Assembly: GCF_040250305.1 (NCBI RefSeq)
Contig: NZ_CP158190.1
Location: forward strand, 1,148,001 to 1,212,000
Reading direction: 5' to 3'
DNA: 64,000 nucleotides
From: Peribacillus frigoritolerans
GTDB taxonomy: Bacteria > Bacillota > Bacilli > Bacillales > DSM-1321
The position numbers and the translations under genes were made by a program. Every line of letters begins with the position of its first letter. The stretch's first letter is position 1. Shown here piece after piece: positions 9,447 to 16,690 of this stretch. Below the pieces are notes generated by a model that had not been told where the DNA came from, did not search any database, and worked only from the letters and a program-made list of their open reading frames with translations.

Positions 9447-9568
9447 TGAACCCAAAAAGTTAGACACTTTATTTACTTAGGCAGCCTTGAGGGCATGAAC
9501 CCGGTAATCTACCGGGCTCATGCCTTTTAATTTTACCTTGATTCGTTGATGAGGGGTTTTTGAGCAAA
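9447..9568 (-). mobile_element. IS3-family (IS150 group) remnant: transposase C-terminus plus terminal repeat
   Basis: Read on the minus strand, 9477-9560 encodes the last 25 or so residues of an OrfB-type transposase: HQRIKVKLKGMSP, then VDYRVHALKAA and a stop at 9477-9479. This ending is typical of IS150-group elements. Just beyond the stop, TGAACCCAAAAAGTTAGACA at 9447-9466 looks like the element's terminal inverted repeat. Upstream of about 9565 the similarity to transposase is lost, so only one end of the element survives. It marks an old insertion between the nucleotidase gene and the next membrane protein gene. Confidence 0.8.
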
Positions 9569-9681
9569 GGGGTAACGTGTCATACGACATAGATATATGA
9601 ATAGAACATCACTAAATTAAATAATATGATAACGGGGAGAAATGAGGTGATTGCCTGTTAGAAAGACTTAGAAAAATTGAT

Positions 9682-10047
9682 ATGAAAACAGCTGTATTTA
9701 TGGGGATTAGCTTTTACTCTTTGACTATCTTAATCCATGTTCTTATTATTAACGGCATTATCCCATTGACATGGGTTAATGGTGGAAGGTCTGAATCTCT
9801 GGCTACTCAGCTACCAATTTCTATTATGAATACCATTATTTCTATAATTGGAGGTTTTTTCACCCTGTTTGTTGGAAGAAATATATTATATAAAGGAATA
9901 ACCGTGATATGTTGGTTTTTTGTTGTGCTTTGGTCATTTGGGTTTATCCTGCAATTATTTGGAACAGCTTTTAAAAAAATGGTTTGTTCGTTAATATTGC
10001 TTCTTGGAGTCATCTCGAACTTGCGTATGGCAATTGAAACAAGATAG
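9682..10047 (+). CDS. Small uncharacterised membrane protein
   Basis: I do not recognise this protein of about 121 residues. It has four predicted membrane helices (about 5-27, 46-67, 70-92 and 97-115). The start is uncertain. The ATG at 9682 has no good ribosome site, while GAGGTG lies about 35 bases upstream and the frame stays open to a CTG near 9661. Translation from there would add LERLRKID, a plausible cytoplasmic N-terminus. Immediately upstream is the IS3-family remnant, so the promoter region may have been altered. No function is proposed. Confidence 0.6.
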   Translation: MKTAVFMGISFYSLTILIHVLIINGIIPLTWVNGGRSESLATQLPISIMNTIISIIGGFFTLFVGRNILYKGITVICWFFVVLWSFGFILQLFGTAFKKMVCSLILLLGVISNLRMAIETR

Positions 10048-10164
10048 CACTAACACTTAAATCTTTATATGTACAGACTGTACACAAATGGTCTCATCCA
10101 AAACCTTGATTAAGACTGTTTAACCTTTATTTTTCACAGTAATCCTTAATGGATTGAAGAAATT

Positions 10165-10272
10165 TGCGACACACCTGCCGAATAACTGGCTGGCGGAGAC
10201 CCCACAGACGCGTCGAGGAGGCTTGGCAGACAGTCGGCGGAAAGGGAGCGGATTTCTGAAATCAAGCTGGAA
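10165..10272 (-). repeat. Dispersed Bacillus repeat, degenerate copy
   Basis: The stretch around GGAGACCCCACAGACGCG, followed by GAGGAGGCTTGGCAG and GGCGGAAAGGGAGCGG, matches in order the reverse complement of the repeat at 45.7-45.84 kb: GGGGAGACCCCACAGGCGC, GAGGAGGCTCCCGGAC, GCGGAAAGCGAGTGCC. It is therefore a second, more diverged copy in the opposite orientation. I recall similar non-coding repeats in many Bacillaceae intergenic regions; their function is unknown. Confidence 0.75.
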
Positions 10273-10387
10273 CTTTTAAAAGGAAAAAAATGCAGGGAAA
10301 CTTTCCAAACTCATTTAAAGAAGTTTTAGAGAAACTTTTTATAAAATCTACAAATGTTTTCGACTATTGTTAATTTACTCTTTCAAA

Positions 10388-10413
10388 GGAGTTGCTTTGG
10401 CAGCTCTTTTTCT
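10388..10413 (+). terminator. Terminator-like hairpin in the 10.05-10.63 kb intergenic region
   Basis: GAGTTGC pairs with GCAGCTC around a short loop, followed by TTTTTCTT. It lies 340 bases after the small membrane protein gene and insulates the sigma-54 promoter downstream. A similar hairpin with TTTTTCTTT lies at 14849-14876, so the element may itself be repeated. Confidence 0.5.
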
Positions 10414-10479
10414 TATGGAATAAAAAGGGGCATTCAAGAAGTAGTCGAACTGGTATTAACTTCCGTCACTGACGACTAA

Positions 10480-10516
10480 TTATGCAATATTAAATAATTG
10501 ATGTAGAATTGCATAA
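10480..10516. promoter_or_regulatory. Perfect dyad, candidate enhancer site for a sigma-54 activator
   Basis: TTATGCAA (10480-10487) and TTGCATAA (10509-10516) form a perfect 8-base inverted repeat with 21 bases between. Its centre is about 105-110 bases upstream of the expected sigma-54 start site, the usual place for an activator such as RocR or BkdR. No gene for such an activator is in the window. Confidence 0.5.
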
Positions 10517-10579
10517 GCCTATTAATTCATTAAATAATCTGTATATTGCAATTGTTGGCAAAATACCATTATTCCCCAC

Positions 10580-10597
10580 TTGGTATGGTATTTGCAT
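10580..10597 (+). promoter_or_regulatory. Sigma-54 (SigL) promoter
   Basis: TTGGTATGGTATTTGCAT fits the sigma-54 pattern TTGGCAC-N5-TTGCAT: the -24 GG (10582-10583) and -12 GC (10594-10595) are separated by exactly ten bases. Transcription would begin near 10607, leaving a leader of about 28 bases before the permease ATG. Part of it also forms an imperfect dyad with GCAAAATACCAT at 10558-10569. Confidence 0.72.
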
Positions 10598-10634
10598 ATA
10601 AGTTAATTAATCACGAATAAGGGTGGAGTGATAC

Positions 10635-11990
10635 ATGGAGAATGCAAAATTAAGACGTTCGTTAACAGTATTTCCTTTAGTGCTATTTGGATTGGCTTAT
10701 ATGGCACCTACAACAGTTTTTTCTACTTATGGGGTTGTTGCGGAAATAACGAAAGGGATGGTACCTGCTGCTTATATCATAGCTTTGGCTGGTATGCTGT
10801 TTACAGCCTATAGTTATGGTCAAATGGTTAAGGCCTACCCTGTTGCCGGTTCTGCATATACATTTACTCAAAAGGCTCTTAATCCTCACCTTGGGTTCTT
10901 AGTGGGCTGGGTTATCCTATTGGACTATTTATTTTTGCCAATGATCAATGGATTACTGATCGCTATTTACTTAAACGCATATTTTCCATCCGTTCCTTTT
11001 TCCTTCTGGTTAATTGCCTTTGTCATTTTAATCACCACTGTAAATATAATTGGAGTGAAAATAGCAACAAAAATAAATGTTTTATTAGTTGCCTGTCAAT
11101 TTCTAATAATAGTTATATTTACATTCCTCTCGATTAAAGGGTTGCTTAACGGAATGGGTTCAGGAACATTATTCATGAGTTCTCCATTTGTGAATGGAGA
11201 TATACCACTATCTTTAGTACTAGCAGGATCTTCTGTTTTATGTTTATCTTTTTTAGGATTTGATGCTGTTACCACATTTTCAGAGGAGACCATTAATCCG
11301 AAAAAAATAATACCAAAAGCCATTTTCCTCGTCGCATTAATAGGGGGAGGTCTGTTTGTCACCATCTCATACATCAGTCACCTTGTTTACCCAAATTTCC
11401 AAGCTTTTAAAGATCCAGATTCCGCTTCCTTGGAAATCGCCATGTACATAGGGGGTAATTTATTTCAATCTATTTTTCTAGCAGGATATATTACCGGGGG
11501 GCTGGCATCTGGTTTATCAGCTCATGCAAGTGTTTCGCGACTTTTGTATGCGATGGGGAGAGATGGAGTTCTTCCAAAGAAAATATTTGGTCACATTCAT
11601 CCAAAATTCCAAACTCCAACACACAACATCATCTTAGTGGGTATTTTTGCTTTATCTGCTTTATTTGTTGATTTAGTGACAGCATCATCCTTTATTAACT
11701 TTGGGGCGCTTGTTGCCTTTACCTTTGTTAACCTTTCAGTTATTTCCCATTATTTTATTAGAGAAAACCAGCGAAACGGAATGAACACACTAAAATACCT
11801 AATATTGCCTCTGATTGGTACTGGTTTCACAATTTGGTTATGGACCAGTCTTGATTCAAAGGCACTTTTACTCGGACTGGGATGGTTAGGAATTGGTTTC
11901 ATCATGCTGCTTTCAAATACGAAAATGTTTAGTAAGCGGCCGCCAGAGCTTTCTATTGATAGTGCGATTGAAAAAGAAATTCAGGCATAA
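10635..11990 (+). CDS. APC-family amino acid/amine permease
   Basis: This 451-residue transporter has the APC superfamily layout with about twelve membrane helices and the conserved GLAYMAPTTVFSTYG opening segment (helix 1 substrate loop), FLGFDAVTTFSEETINP in helix 6, and SRLLYAMGRDGVLPK after helix 8. It would import an amino acid or amine by proton or sodium symport. It is the first gene of a three-gene operon with an amidohydrolase and a carbon-nitrogen hydrolase, so its substrate is probably an N-acylated or carbamoylated amine or amino acid. A sigma-54 promoter lies just upstream, which implies induction by the substrate. Confidence 0.88.
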   Translation: MENAKLRRSLTVFPLVLFGLAYMAPTTVFSTYGVVAEITKGMVPAAYIIALAGMLFTAYSYGQMVKAYPVAGSAYTFTQKALNPHLGFLVGWVILLDYLFLPMINGLLIAIYLNAYFPSVPFSFWLIAFVILITTVNIIGVKIATKINVLLVACQFLIIVIFTFLSIKGLLNGMGSGTLFMSSPFVNGDIPLSLVLAGSSVLCLSFLGFDAVTTFSEETINPKKIIPKAIFLVALIGGGLFVTISYISHLVYPNFQAFKDPDSASLEIAMYIGGNLFQSIFLAGYITGGLASGLSAHASVSRLLYAMGRDGVLPKKIFGHIHPKFQTPTHNIILVGIFALSALFVDLVTASSFINFGALVAFTFVNLSVISHYFIRENQRNGMNTLKYLILPLIGTGFTIWLWTSLDSKALLLGLGWLGIGFIMLLSNTKMFSKRPPELSIDSAIEKEIQA

Positions 11991-12016
11991 AACTATATTC
12001 ATCAAGGAGGATAAAA

Positions 12017-13642
12017 ATGGTAAGTGCAGACATCATTCTTTCAGGTCAACATGTTTTTACTGGGTTACAAAATGAGCCAATAAAAGCAGCTATCGCCATT
12101 AAAGATAATAAAATTATTAAAATCGGTTCTAAAGAAGATATAATGTCATTCCTTGGAGATCAAACAAAAGTGTATGACATGGAAGAGGGCCTAATTATAC
12201 CGGGATTTCATGATTTTCATATGCACATTATGATGGGAAGCATTTTACAGAAGGATAGTGCCAAATTATTTGATGCAGCTTCAGAAGAAGATGCAGCCAA
12301 AATAGTAGGTGAATTTGCAGAAACGAGACCAAATGATGAGTGGATATTTGGCGTCGGTTGGGATCATACCAATTGGAAGAACAAAGTGCTGCCACATAGA
12401 ACAACACTAGATAAATATATTTGTGATCGTCCTGTTTTATTATTCAATGCAGAAGTGCATTACGCATGGATCAATAGTAAAGCAATGGAAATGATTCAAT
12501 TAACGAAGGATACACCAGATCCGGAATATGGAGAAATTGGAAAAGATGAAAATGGGGAACTGACAGGCCTTTTATTTGAACAGGCAATTGGGTATGCATC
12601 AGAACATGCATACAAATTACCGAAAGAAAAACGTGTAAACCTATTTCAAGGTTTTCTTAATGAAACAAAAAGATTGGGAATCACATCCGTTAATGATTTA
12701 TACGGAGCTAAAATTGCGCCAAATCCATTAGACGATCTTGAAATTTTTAAGGAATTTGAGAGAGAAGGGTTACTTACAACCAGAATTCACTTTTCGCCTG
12801 AGTTAAAAATGGATTTAGCTGTCGCAAAGGAATTACAAAAAAGATATCAGTCAGACAAGCTCACCTTTTCTGGGTTAAAACAATTTATAGATGGTGTTGT
12901 GACAAGTCATACTGCTTTTTTATTGGATCATTACAAAGACCGTCCAGATACAAAAGGCGGAACAACTTATCCAGCTGAAACAATTAAACAATTAGTAAAA
13001 AAGGCAGATAAGGAAAATTTTCAAATTCGTTTCCATGCTATTGGTAACGGTGCTGTCCGCTTAGCATTGGATGCATTTGAAGAAGCGAGAAACGTAAATG
13101 GACAAAGAGATGCTAGACATGTCATTGAACATGTGGAGGTATTGCACCCGGATGATGTTCATCGCTTTAAGGAATTAGATGTAATCGCTTCCTTTCAACC
13201 TAAACACATTGAATTAATGGAAAGTGAGGCATATACAGCTAGAATCAGTGAAAAACAACAACCTCTCTATTATCCTATCAAAACACTAGTGGATACTGGT
13301 GCTAAAATTGCCTTTGGTACAGATTTTCCTGTAGTGCCCCTAAATCCCATGATGGGTATTTATCAGGCAATCACGAGAAAAGATTTAACCGGGAAGGCGT
13401 GGCAAGAGTCGGAAGGAGTAACATTGGCACAAGCGTTAAAATATTACACGGCTACACCGGCATTCGGGTCTTTCAGAGATAAAGAATTAGGCACATTGGA
13501 AGCAGGGAAGATAGCGGATATCGCAGTATTAAATAAAAATTTATTTAGCATATCAACAGAGGAAATTCTTGAAACAGAAGTGAAGATGACGATTATGGAT
13601 GGAAAGATCGTATATGAAAACCAGGTCGTCCAAAAGGTATAA
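12017..13642 (+). CDS. YtcJ-like metal-dependent amidohydrolase
   Basis: This 541-residue enzyme belongs to the Amidohydro_3 (YtcJ-like) family. Metal-binding features are FHDFHMHI near residue 70, FHAIGNGAV and HVEVLHPDD in the middle, and FGTDFPVVPLNP near 440; the C-terminal beta-sandwich ends with EAGKIADIAVL. Such enzymes hydrolyse amide or similar bonds in small N-substituted compounds. It lies 26 bases after the permease, with AAGGAGG before its ATG, and is followed by a nitrilase-family amidase. Two hydrolases and an importer together suggest stepwise deacylation or decarbamoylation of one imported nitrogen compound. The exact substrate is unknown. Confidence 0.85.
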   Translation: MVSADIILSGQHVFTGLQNEPIKAAIAIKDNKIIKIGSKEDIMSFLGDQTKVYDMEEGLIIPGFHDFHMHIMMGSILQKDSAKLFDAASEEDAAKIVGEFAETRPNDEWIFGVGWDHTNWKNKVLPHRTTLDKYICDRPVLLFNAEVHYAWINSKAMEMIQLTKDTPDPEYGEIGKDENGELTGLLFEQAIGYASEHAYKLPKEKRVNLFQGFLNETKRLGITSVNDLYGAKIAPNPLDDLEIFKEFEREGLLTTRIHFSPELKMDLAVAKELQKRYQSDKLTFSGLKQFIDGVVTSHTAFLLDHYKDRPDTKGGTTYPAETIKQLVKKADKENFQIRFHAIGNGAVRLALDAFEEARNVNGQRDARHVIEHVEVLHPDDVHRFKELDVIASFQPKHIELMESEAYTARISEKQQPLYYPIKTLVDTGAKIAFGTDFPVVPLNPMMGIYQAITRKDLTGKAWQESEGVTLAQALKYYTATPAFGSFRDKELGTLEAGKIADIAVLNKNLFSISTEEILETEVKMTIMDGKIVYENQVVQKV

Positions 13643-13676
13643 GATAAAAGAATATTAAAAGGTAGGTAGTGAGAAA

Positions 13677-14576
13677 ATGTCAAAAGTAAAAGTTGGTCTT
13701 ATTCAAATTCATTGCGGAGAATACATTGAGCAAAATATTCAAAAAACGATAGAGAAAATAAAAGAAACAGTAAATAAAGGTGCACAAATCGTTTGCCTAC
13801 AGGAATTATTTTCTTCGCAATATTTTCCGCAAACGGTCAGTGTGAAAAATTATGATTTAGCTGAAGATGTAGATAGCGGTACATTAGCCGAAATGGGTGA
13901 ATTAGCAAAGGAATTAGCAATTGTCTTGATTGTCCCTTTTTACGAAAGAGCAGGTGCTGGAATTTATTTTAATAGTGCAGCTGTATTTGATGCTGATGGA
14001 GAATGTTTAGGGATTACAAGAAAAAATCATATTCCGGATGGTCCCCAATATCATGAAAAATATTATTTCGTTCCAGGCAATACTGGGTATCCTGTCTATG
14101 AAACGGCTTATGGAAAAATAGGAGTCGGGATTTGTTGGGACGAGTGGTATCCAGAAGTTGCCCGAATTTTGAGCTTACAAGGTGCAGAGATATTATTCTA
14201 TCCTTCCGCTATTGGTTCAGAGCCAGATCATCCCGAGATATCGACAAGATCATCCTGGGAAAAGGCAATTTCCGCTCATGGCATTTCTAATGGTGTATTC
14301 GTTGCTGCGACAAATCGAGTGGGCCAGGAAAAGGACATGAATTTTTACGGCGGTTCATTCATTAGCGATACATTCGGGAATATTCTAGCTTCACTTGATG
14401 ATGAAGAAGGAATTATTGTGCAAGAAATTGATTTAAAAGAAATAGAAGAGACTAGAAAAATTCTGCAATTCTTTAGAGACCGTCGTGTTGATACATACGG
14501 CCCTATATTACAAAAAGAAATACTCCCAACCCCATCCCCTTCTAAAAAGGGAACAAACAAAGCGCTGTTTAGTTAA
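13677..14576 (+). CDS. Carbon-nitrogen hydrolase, N-carbamoylputrescine amidase-like
   Basis: This 299-residue enzyme is a nitrilase-superfamily amidase with a complete Glu-Lys-Cys triad: Glu43 in LQELFSSQYF, Lys116 in TRKNHIPDG, and Cys153 in GICWDEWYPE. The YFP and DGPQYHEKYYF segments resemble N-carbamoylputrescine amidases and N-carbamoyl-D-amino acid hydrolases. It would release ammonia and CO2 from an N-carbamoyl compound, or ammonia from an amide. It is the last gene of the sigma-54 operon, 34 bases after the amidohydrolase. No agmatine deiminase gene is adjacent, so a complete agmatine route is not shown. About 20 residues after the core domain are proline- and lysine-rich and probably disordered. 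Confidence 0.85.
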   Translation: MSKVKVGLIQIHCGEYIEQNIQKTIEKIKETVNKGAQIVCLQELFSSQYFPQTVSVKNYDLAEDVDSGTLAEMGELAKELAIVLIVPFYERAGAGIYFNSAAVFDADGECLGITRKNHIPDGPQYHEKYYFVPGNTGYPVYETAYGKIGVGICWDEWYPEVARILSLQGAEILFYPSAIGSEPDHPEISTRSSWEKAISAHGISNGVFVAATNRVGQEKDMNFYGGSFISDTFGNILASLDDEEGIIVQEIDLKEIEETRKILQFFRDRRVDTYGPILQKEILPTPSPSKKGTNKALFS

Positions 14577-14730
14577 TCAAAGAAATGCAGGTAGGATTAC
14601 CTGCTCAGACTGTTTTGGACGCGCTAAATTTTAGGTAGTACAACTGAAAACACAGGTGTGAACTGTTGTGCTTGAAGCAGTTACAAATAATTACTGACTG
14701 CATTGCTTAGATAATCTATAGTTCAAAAGA

Positions 14731-14767
14731 AAAAAACCAATTTTCCTTTATGGAGAGTTGGTTTTTT
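14731..14767. terminator. Terminator downstream of the amidase operon
   Basis: AAAAAACCAA and TTGGTTTTTT pair across a 17-base loop, and could work in both directions. A second GC-rich hairpin with a T-run (14849-14876) follows. The remaining sequence from 14577 to 14951 shows no gene. Confidence 0.7.
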
Positions 14768-14951
14768 ACGCTATTCAAATGGTCGTTAATGTAACAGGCA
14801 TTTTATTTCTTGCCTTAAAGAAAAAACGGGTAAATTAGCTTTTGAACGGAGCTGTCGCTAAGGCGGCTTTTTCTTTATACGACGGTTAGCGAAGAACAAT
14901 ATGGGAAATACTAAGAGAATGAAAATCTTACCGAATTTTCAGAAAAATACA

Positions 14952-14980
14952 TTGACGGGAAATTGTTGTTGTTATATATT
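14952..14980 (+). promoter_or_regulatory. Strong sigma-A promoter of a small-protein unit, with repeated TTGTTATATA
   Basis: TTGACG (14952-14957) and TATATT (14975-14980) are separated by 17 bases. The word TTGTTATATA overlaps the -10 (14969-14978) and recurs at 14999-15008, 30 bases later, where it runs into the palindrome GTTATATAAC. Two identical words about three helical turns apart suggest a repressor site over the promoter. Confidence 0.7.
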
Positions 14981-15026
14981 ATTAATAAGTTAAATTTATT
15001 GTTATATAACAGAAGGAGGAGTCAAG

Positions 15027-15167
15027 ATGATGAACATTCAGGATAAAGCCTATGAAAGTTATTTAAAGATTTGTGAAAGGTATGAAATCGAGTCGATAAA
15101 CTTCGACCGCTTCATCAAAAATTTAACTAAAGATCAGTTGGATGAATACAGTAAATTAGCCGTTTAA
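15027..15167 (+). CDS. 46-residue microprotein of unknown function
   Basis: This short frame encodes 46 residues and has a perfect AGAAGGAGG ribosome site seven bases before tandem ATG codons. The product is charged and helical in appearance: it begins MMNIQDKAYESYLKICERYE and continues with a KNLTKDQLDEYSKLAV tail. There is no signal peptide or membrane helix, and one cysteine. It has its own sigma-A promoter and is followed within 65 bases by a strong terminator, so it is the main product of a compact transcription unit. I do not recognise the family; regulator, adaptor or antitoxin are all possible. Confidence 0.75.
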   Translation: MMNIQDKAYESYLKICERYEIESINFDRFIKNLTKDQLDEYSKLAV

Positions 15168-15181
15168 ATGAAAGGACGTGA

Positions 15182-15229
15182 TTGCACAAGATGGACCTCC
15201 CGGTTGATGTAGATGTAGAAGCCAGTTAG
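15182..15229 (+). CDS. Possible 15-residue peptide (TTG start)
   Basis: AAAGGA lies eight bases before a TTG at 15182, and the frame LHKMDLPVDVDVEAS ends at 15229, two bases before the terminator stem. An internal ATG at 15191 would give 12 residues. The good ribosome site and fit between the microprotein gene and the terminator make translation possible, but a frame this short is weak evidence. The alternating valine-aspartate repeat is unusual. Confidence 0.35.
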   Translation: MHKMDLPVDVDVEAS

Positions 15230-15230
15230 A

Positions 15231-15266
15231 AACCCCACCAGTTGCTATGGGAACAGGTGGGGTTTT
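15231..15266 (+). terminator. Terminator of the microprotein unit
   Basis: AACCCCACC pairs with GGTGGGGTT around a 16-base loop and is followed by TTG and a T-rich stretch. Confidence 0.85.
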
Positions 15267-15688
15267 GTTATGTGTTTAGCTTATTTCATTTAGTTGCATG
15301 CCGCTATTTGGTAAGGATATTATAGCCCCTCTTACTAGTCTTAACTGACCTTTTCTGTGCTTCTAATACCACCACTATGTGAACAAACCCACAGTATAAG
15401 ATAAATAGCTCCTATATTTAAAATATCCCATTATTTTAAAGAGCATTGTAGTAATTCGGCGTCCCGATAAAAAAGCATTGCAACGATAATTCAAACTGGT
15501 GCTTGTCTAAAATGTAGTGACATAGAAGACCGCAGAACAATAGCGTTTTTGTTTAGTACAGCTGCTTTATAAAACTTAATTTCCTGTTGTGAAGCTAGAC
15601 CTTTGATATACAATATATGTAAGGGGGGCGGTGATTAATGTATCAGGGTTGAATATCTAGAATAAGGGTCAGACGATGGAGGTTCGCA
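15267..15688. other. 422-base intergenic region, nothing recognised
   Basis: No frame with a ribosome site, no repeat and no RNA motif was found here. It presumably contains the promoter of the next gene. A GGGGGCGGTG stretch at 15624-15633 does not lead to a usable frame. Confidence 0.5.
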
Positions 15689-16138
15689 GTGAAAAAAATC
15701 GGGGTTTTATTTGGAGTAATTGTTATTATAGGTATTGCACTTTATGTTATACTTGCTCAACCAAATCTTGAAGCGGATTTATTAGGAACAGGAGAAGATA
15801 AAAAGGTCATATTAGTAACTTTAGAGAATACGGGATTTCGTGATATTCAATTACTTGATATCCACGTTAACGGTACTGAAAAACCCGATATAGTTAAGCT
15901 ACAAGTAAATAAAACAGGTAAAGGATTTGCTATTACAGATACTTTCGATGATCCGGGATATGAGTTTATGGATTATGACTCAATAGAAATTGAGCCTGAA
16001 AAAGAAGTGAATAAGAATAAAGAAGATATTGTTTCTGTCTATGCGCTGTCCATAAAACATAGTGTCGAAGTTCATTCATTATCTGTGAGTTATAAATATT
16101 TAGGTAAGGAATTTGAAGAAATTGCCAGTTTTGATTAG
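15689..16138 (+). CDS. Membrane-anchored protein of unknown function
   Basis: This 149-residue protein has one N-terminal membrane helix (about residues 4-23) and then a soluble, probably extracellular domain rich in beta-strand-like segments (VILVTLENTGFRDIQL, ALSIKHSVEVHSLSVSYKYL). The opening resembles proteins that carry an immunoglobulin-like or DUF4352-like fold, but no family signature is clear. The GTG start at 15689 follows GGAGGT at good spacing. It is monocistronic, with a 180-base gap before the purine genes on the other strand. No function is proposed. Confidence 0.7.
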   Translation: MKKIGVLFGVIVIIGIALYVILAQPNLEADLLGTGEDKKVILVTLENTGFRDIQLLDIHVNGTEKPDIVKLQVNKTGKGFAITDTFDDPGYEFMDYDSIEIEPEKEVNKNKEDIVSVYALSIKHSVEVHSLSVSYKYLGKEFEEIASFD

Positions 16139-16284
16139 TTCGCATTTGCTATATAGTTTCCTCATCTTCTTTTGAAATCAAGAATCAGTATAAAGACTCG
16201 CTATCCACCTTTACTGATGCTTTTCATTTGTACACATTTAGGTTGCTTATCCAGCTAACTATCCTGACTGTAATCGATCAAACA

Positions 16285-16321
16285 AGAAACTGCCGGAGAA
16301 GGTCTTCTCCGGCAGTTTCTT
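16285..16321. terminator. Terminator at the end of the pucLM operon
   Basis: AAACTGCCGGAGAAG and CTTCTCCGGCAGTTT form a near-perfect 15-base stem with a two-base loop. It lies directly after the pucM stop on the minus strand. Confidence 0.85.
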
Positions 16322-16681
16322 TTAACTTCCCCGATACACTTGATAGCCCCATGGGGAAACGAGCAGTGGCACATGATAATGAGAGGATGGGGAAGATAGT
16401 CCGAAACGGACGGGTACCTGGTCCAAAAAGGGCGGATCAGGAAGCTCGATGGACTTATTCCGGAAGTAATCCCCGATATGAAAAATGATTTCGTAGTTTC
16501 CCATTTTAGTGTTTTCTGCGTTTAGCAGCGGGGCATCGAGCCTCCCGTCTGTATTTGTGACCGCTGATTGGAGCAGCTGCCAGTCAGCGGTGGATGATTC
16601 GGAAAAATATAATTCAATCGTCACGTTTTCGGCAGGCTGGCCATGCATTAAATCCAATATATGTGTTGTTATACCAGGCAT
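16322..16681 (-). CDS. pucM: 5-hydroxyisourate hydrolase (transthyretin-like)
   Basis: This 119-residue enzyme hydrolyses 5-hydroxyisourate, the product of urate oxidase, to OHCU. It is a transthyretin-like protein: the catalytic histidine segment THILD at residues 6-10, conserved RFGL and HYHVPLLVSPWGY segments, and the C-terminal tetrapeptide YRGS that defines this family. Length is normal for the family (about 115-120). It follows pucL by nine bases and is the last gene of the minus-strand operon, so the two steps after urate oxidation are made together. A strong terminator follows. Confidence 0.96.
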   Translation of the reverse strand: MPGITTHILDLMHGQPAENVTIELYFSESSTADWQLLQSAVTNTDGRLDAPLLNAENTKMGNYEIIFHIGDYFRNKSIELPDPPFLDQVPVRFGLSSPSSHYHVPLLVSPWGYQVYRGS

Positions 16682-16690
16682 AAATACTCC

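Noticed and set aside
9490..9530. Strong hairpin GGCATGAACCCGG / CCGGGCTCATGCC taken as a terminator
   Set aside because: It is a coding palindrome within the transposase C-terminal remnant (MSPVDYR region) and has no T-run of its own.
16228..16488. 86-residue plus-strand frame over the pucM end
   Set aside because: It crosses a strong terminator and is antisense to pucM.
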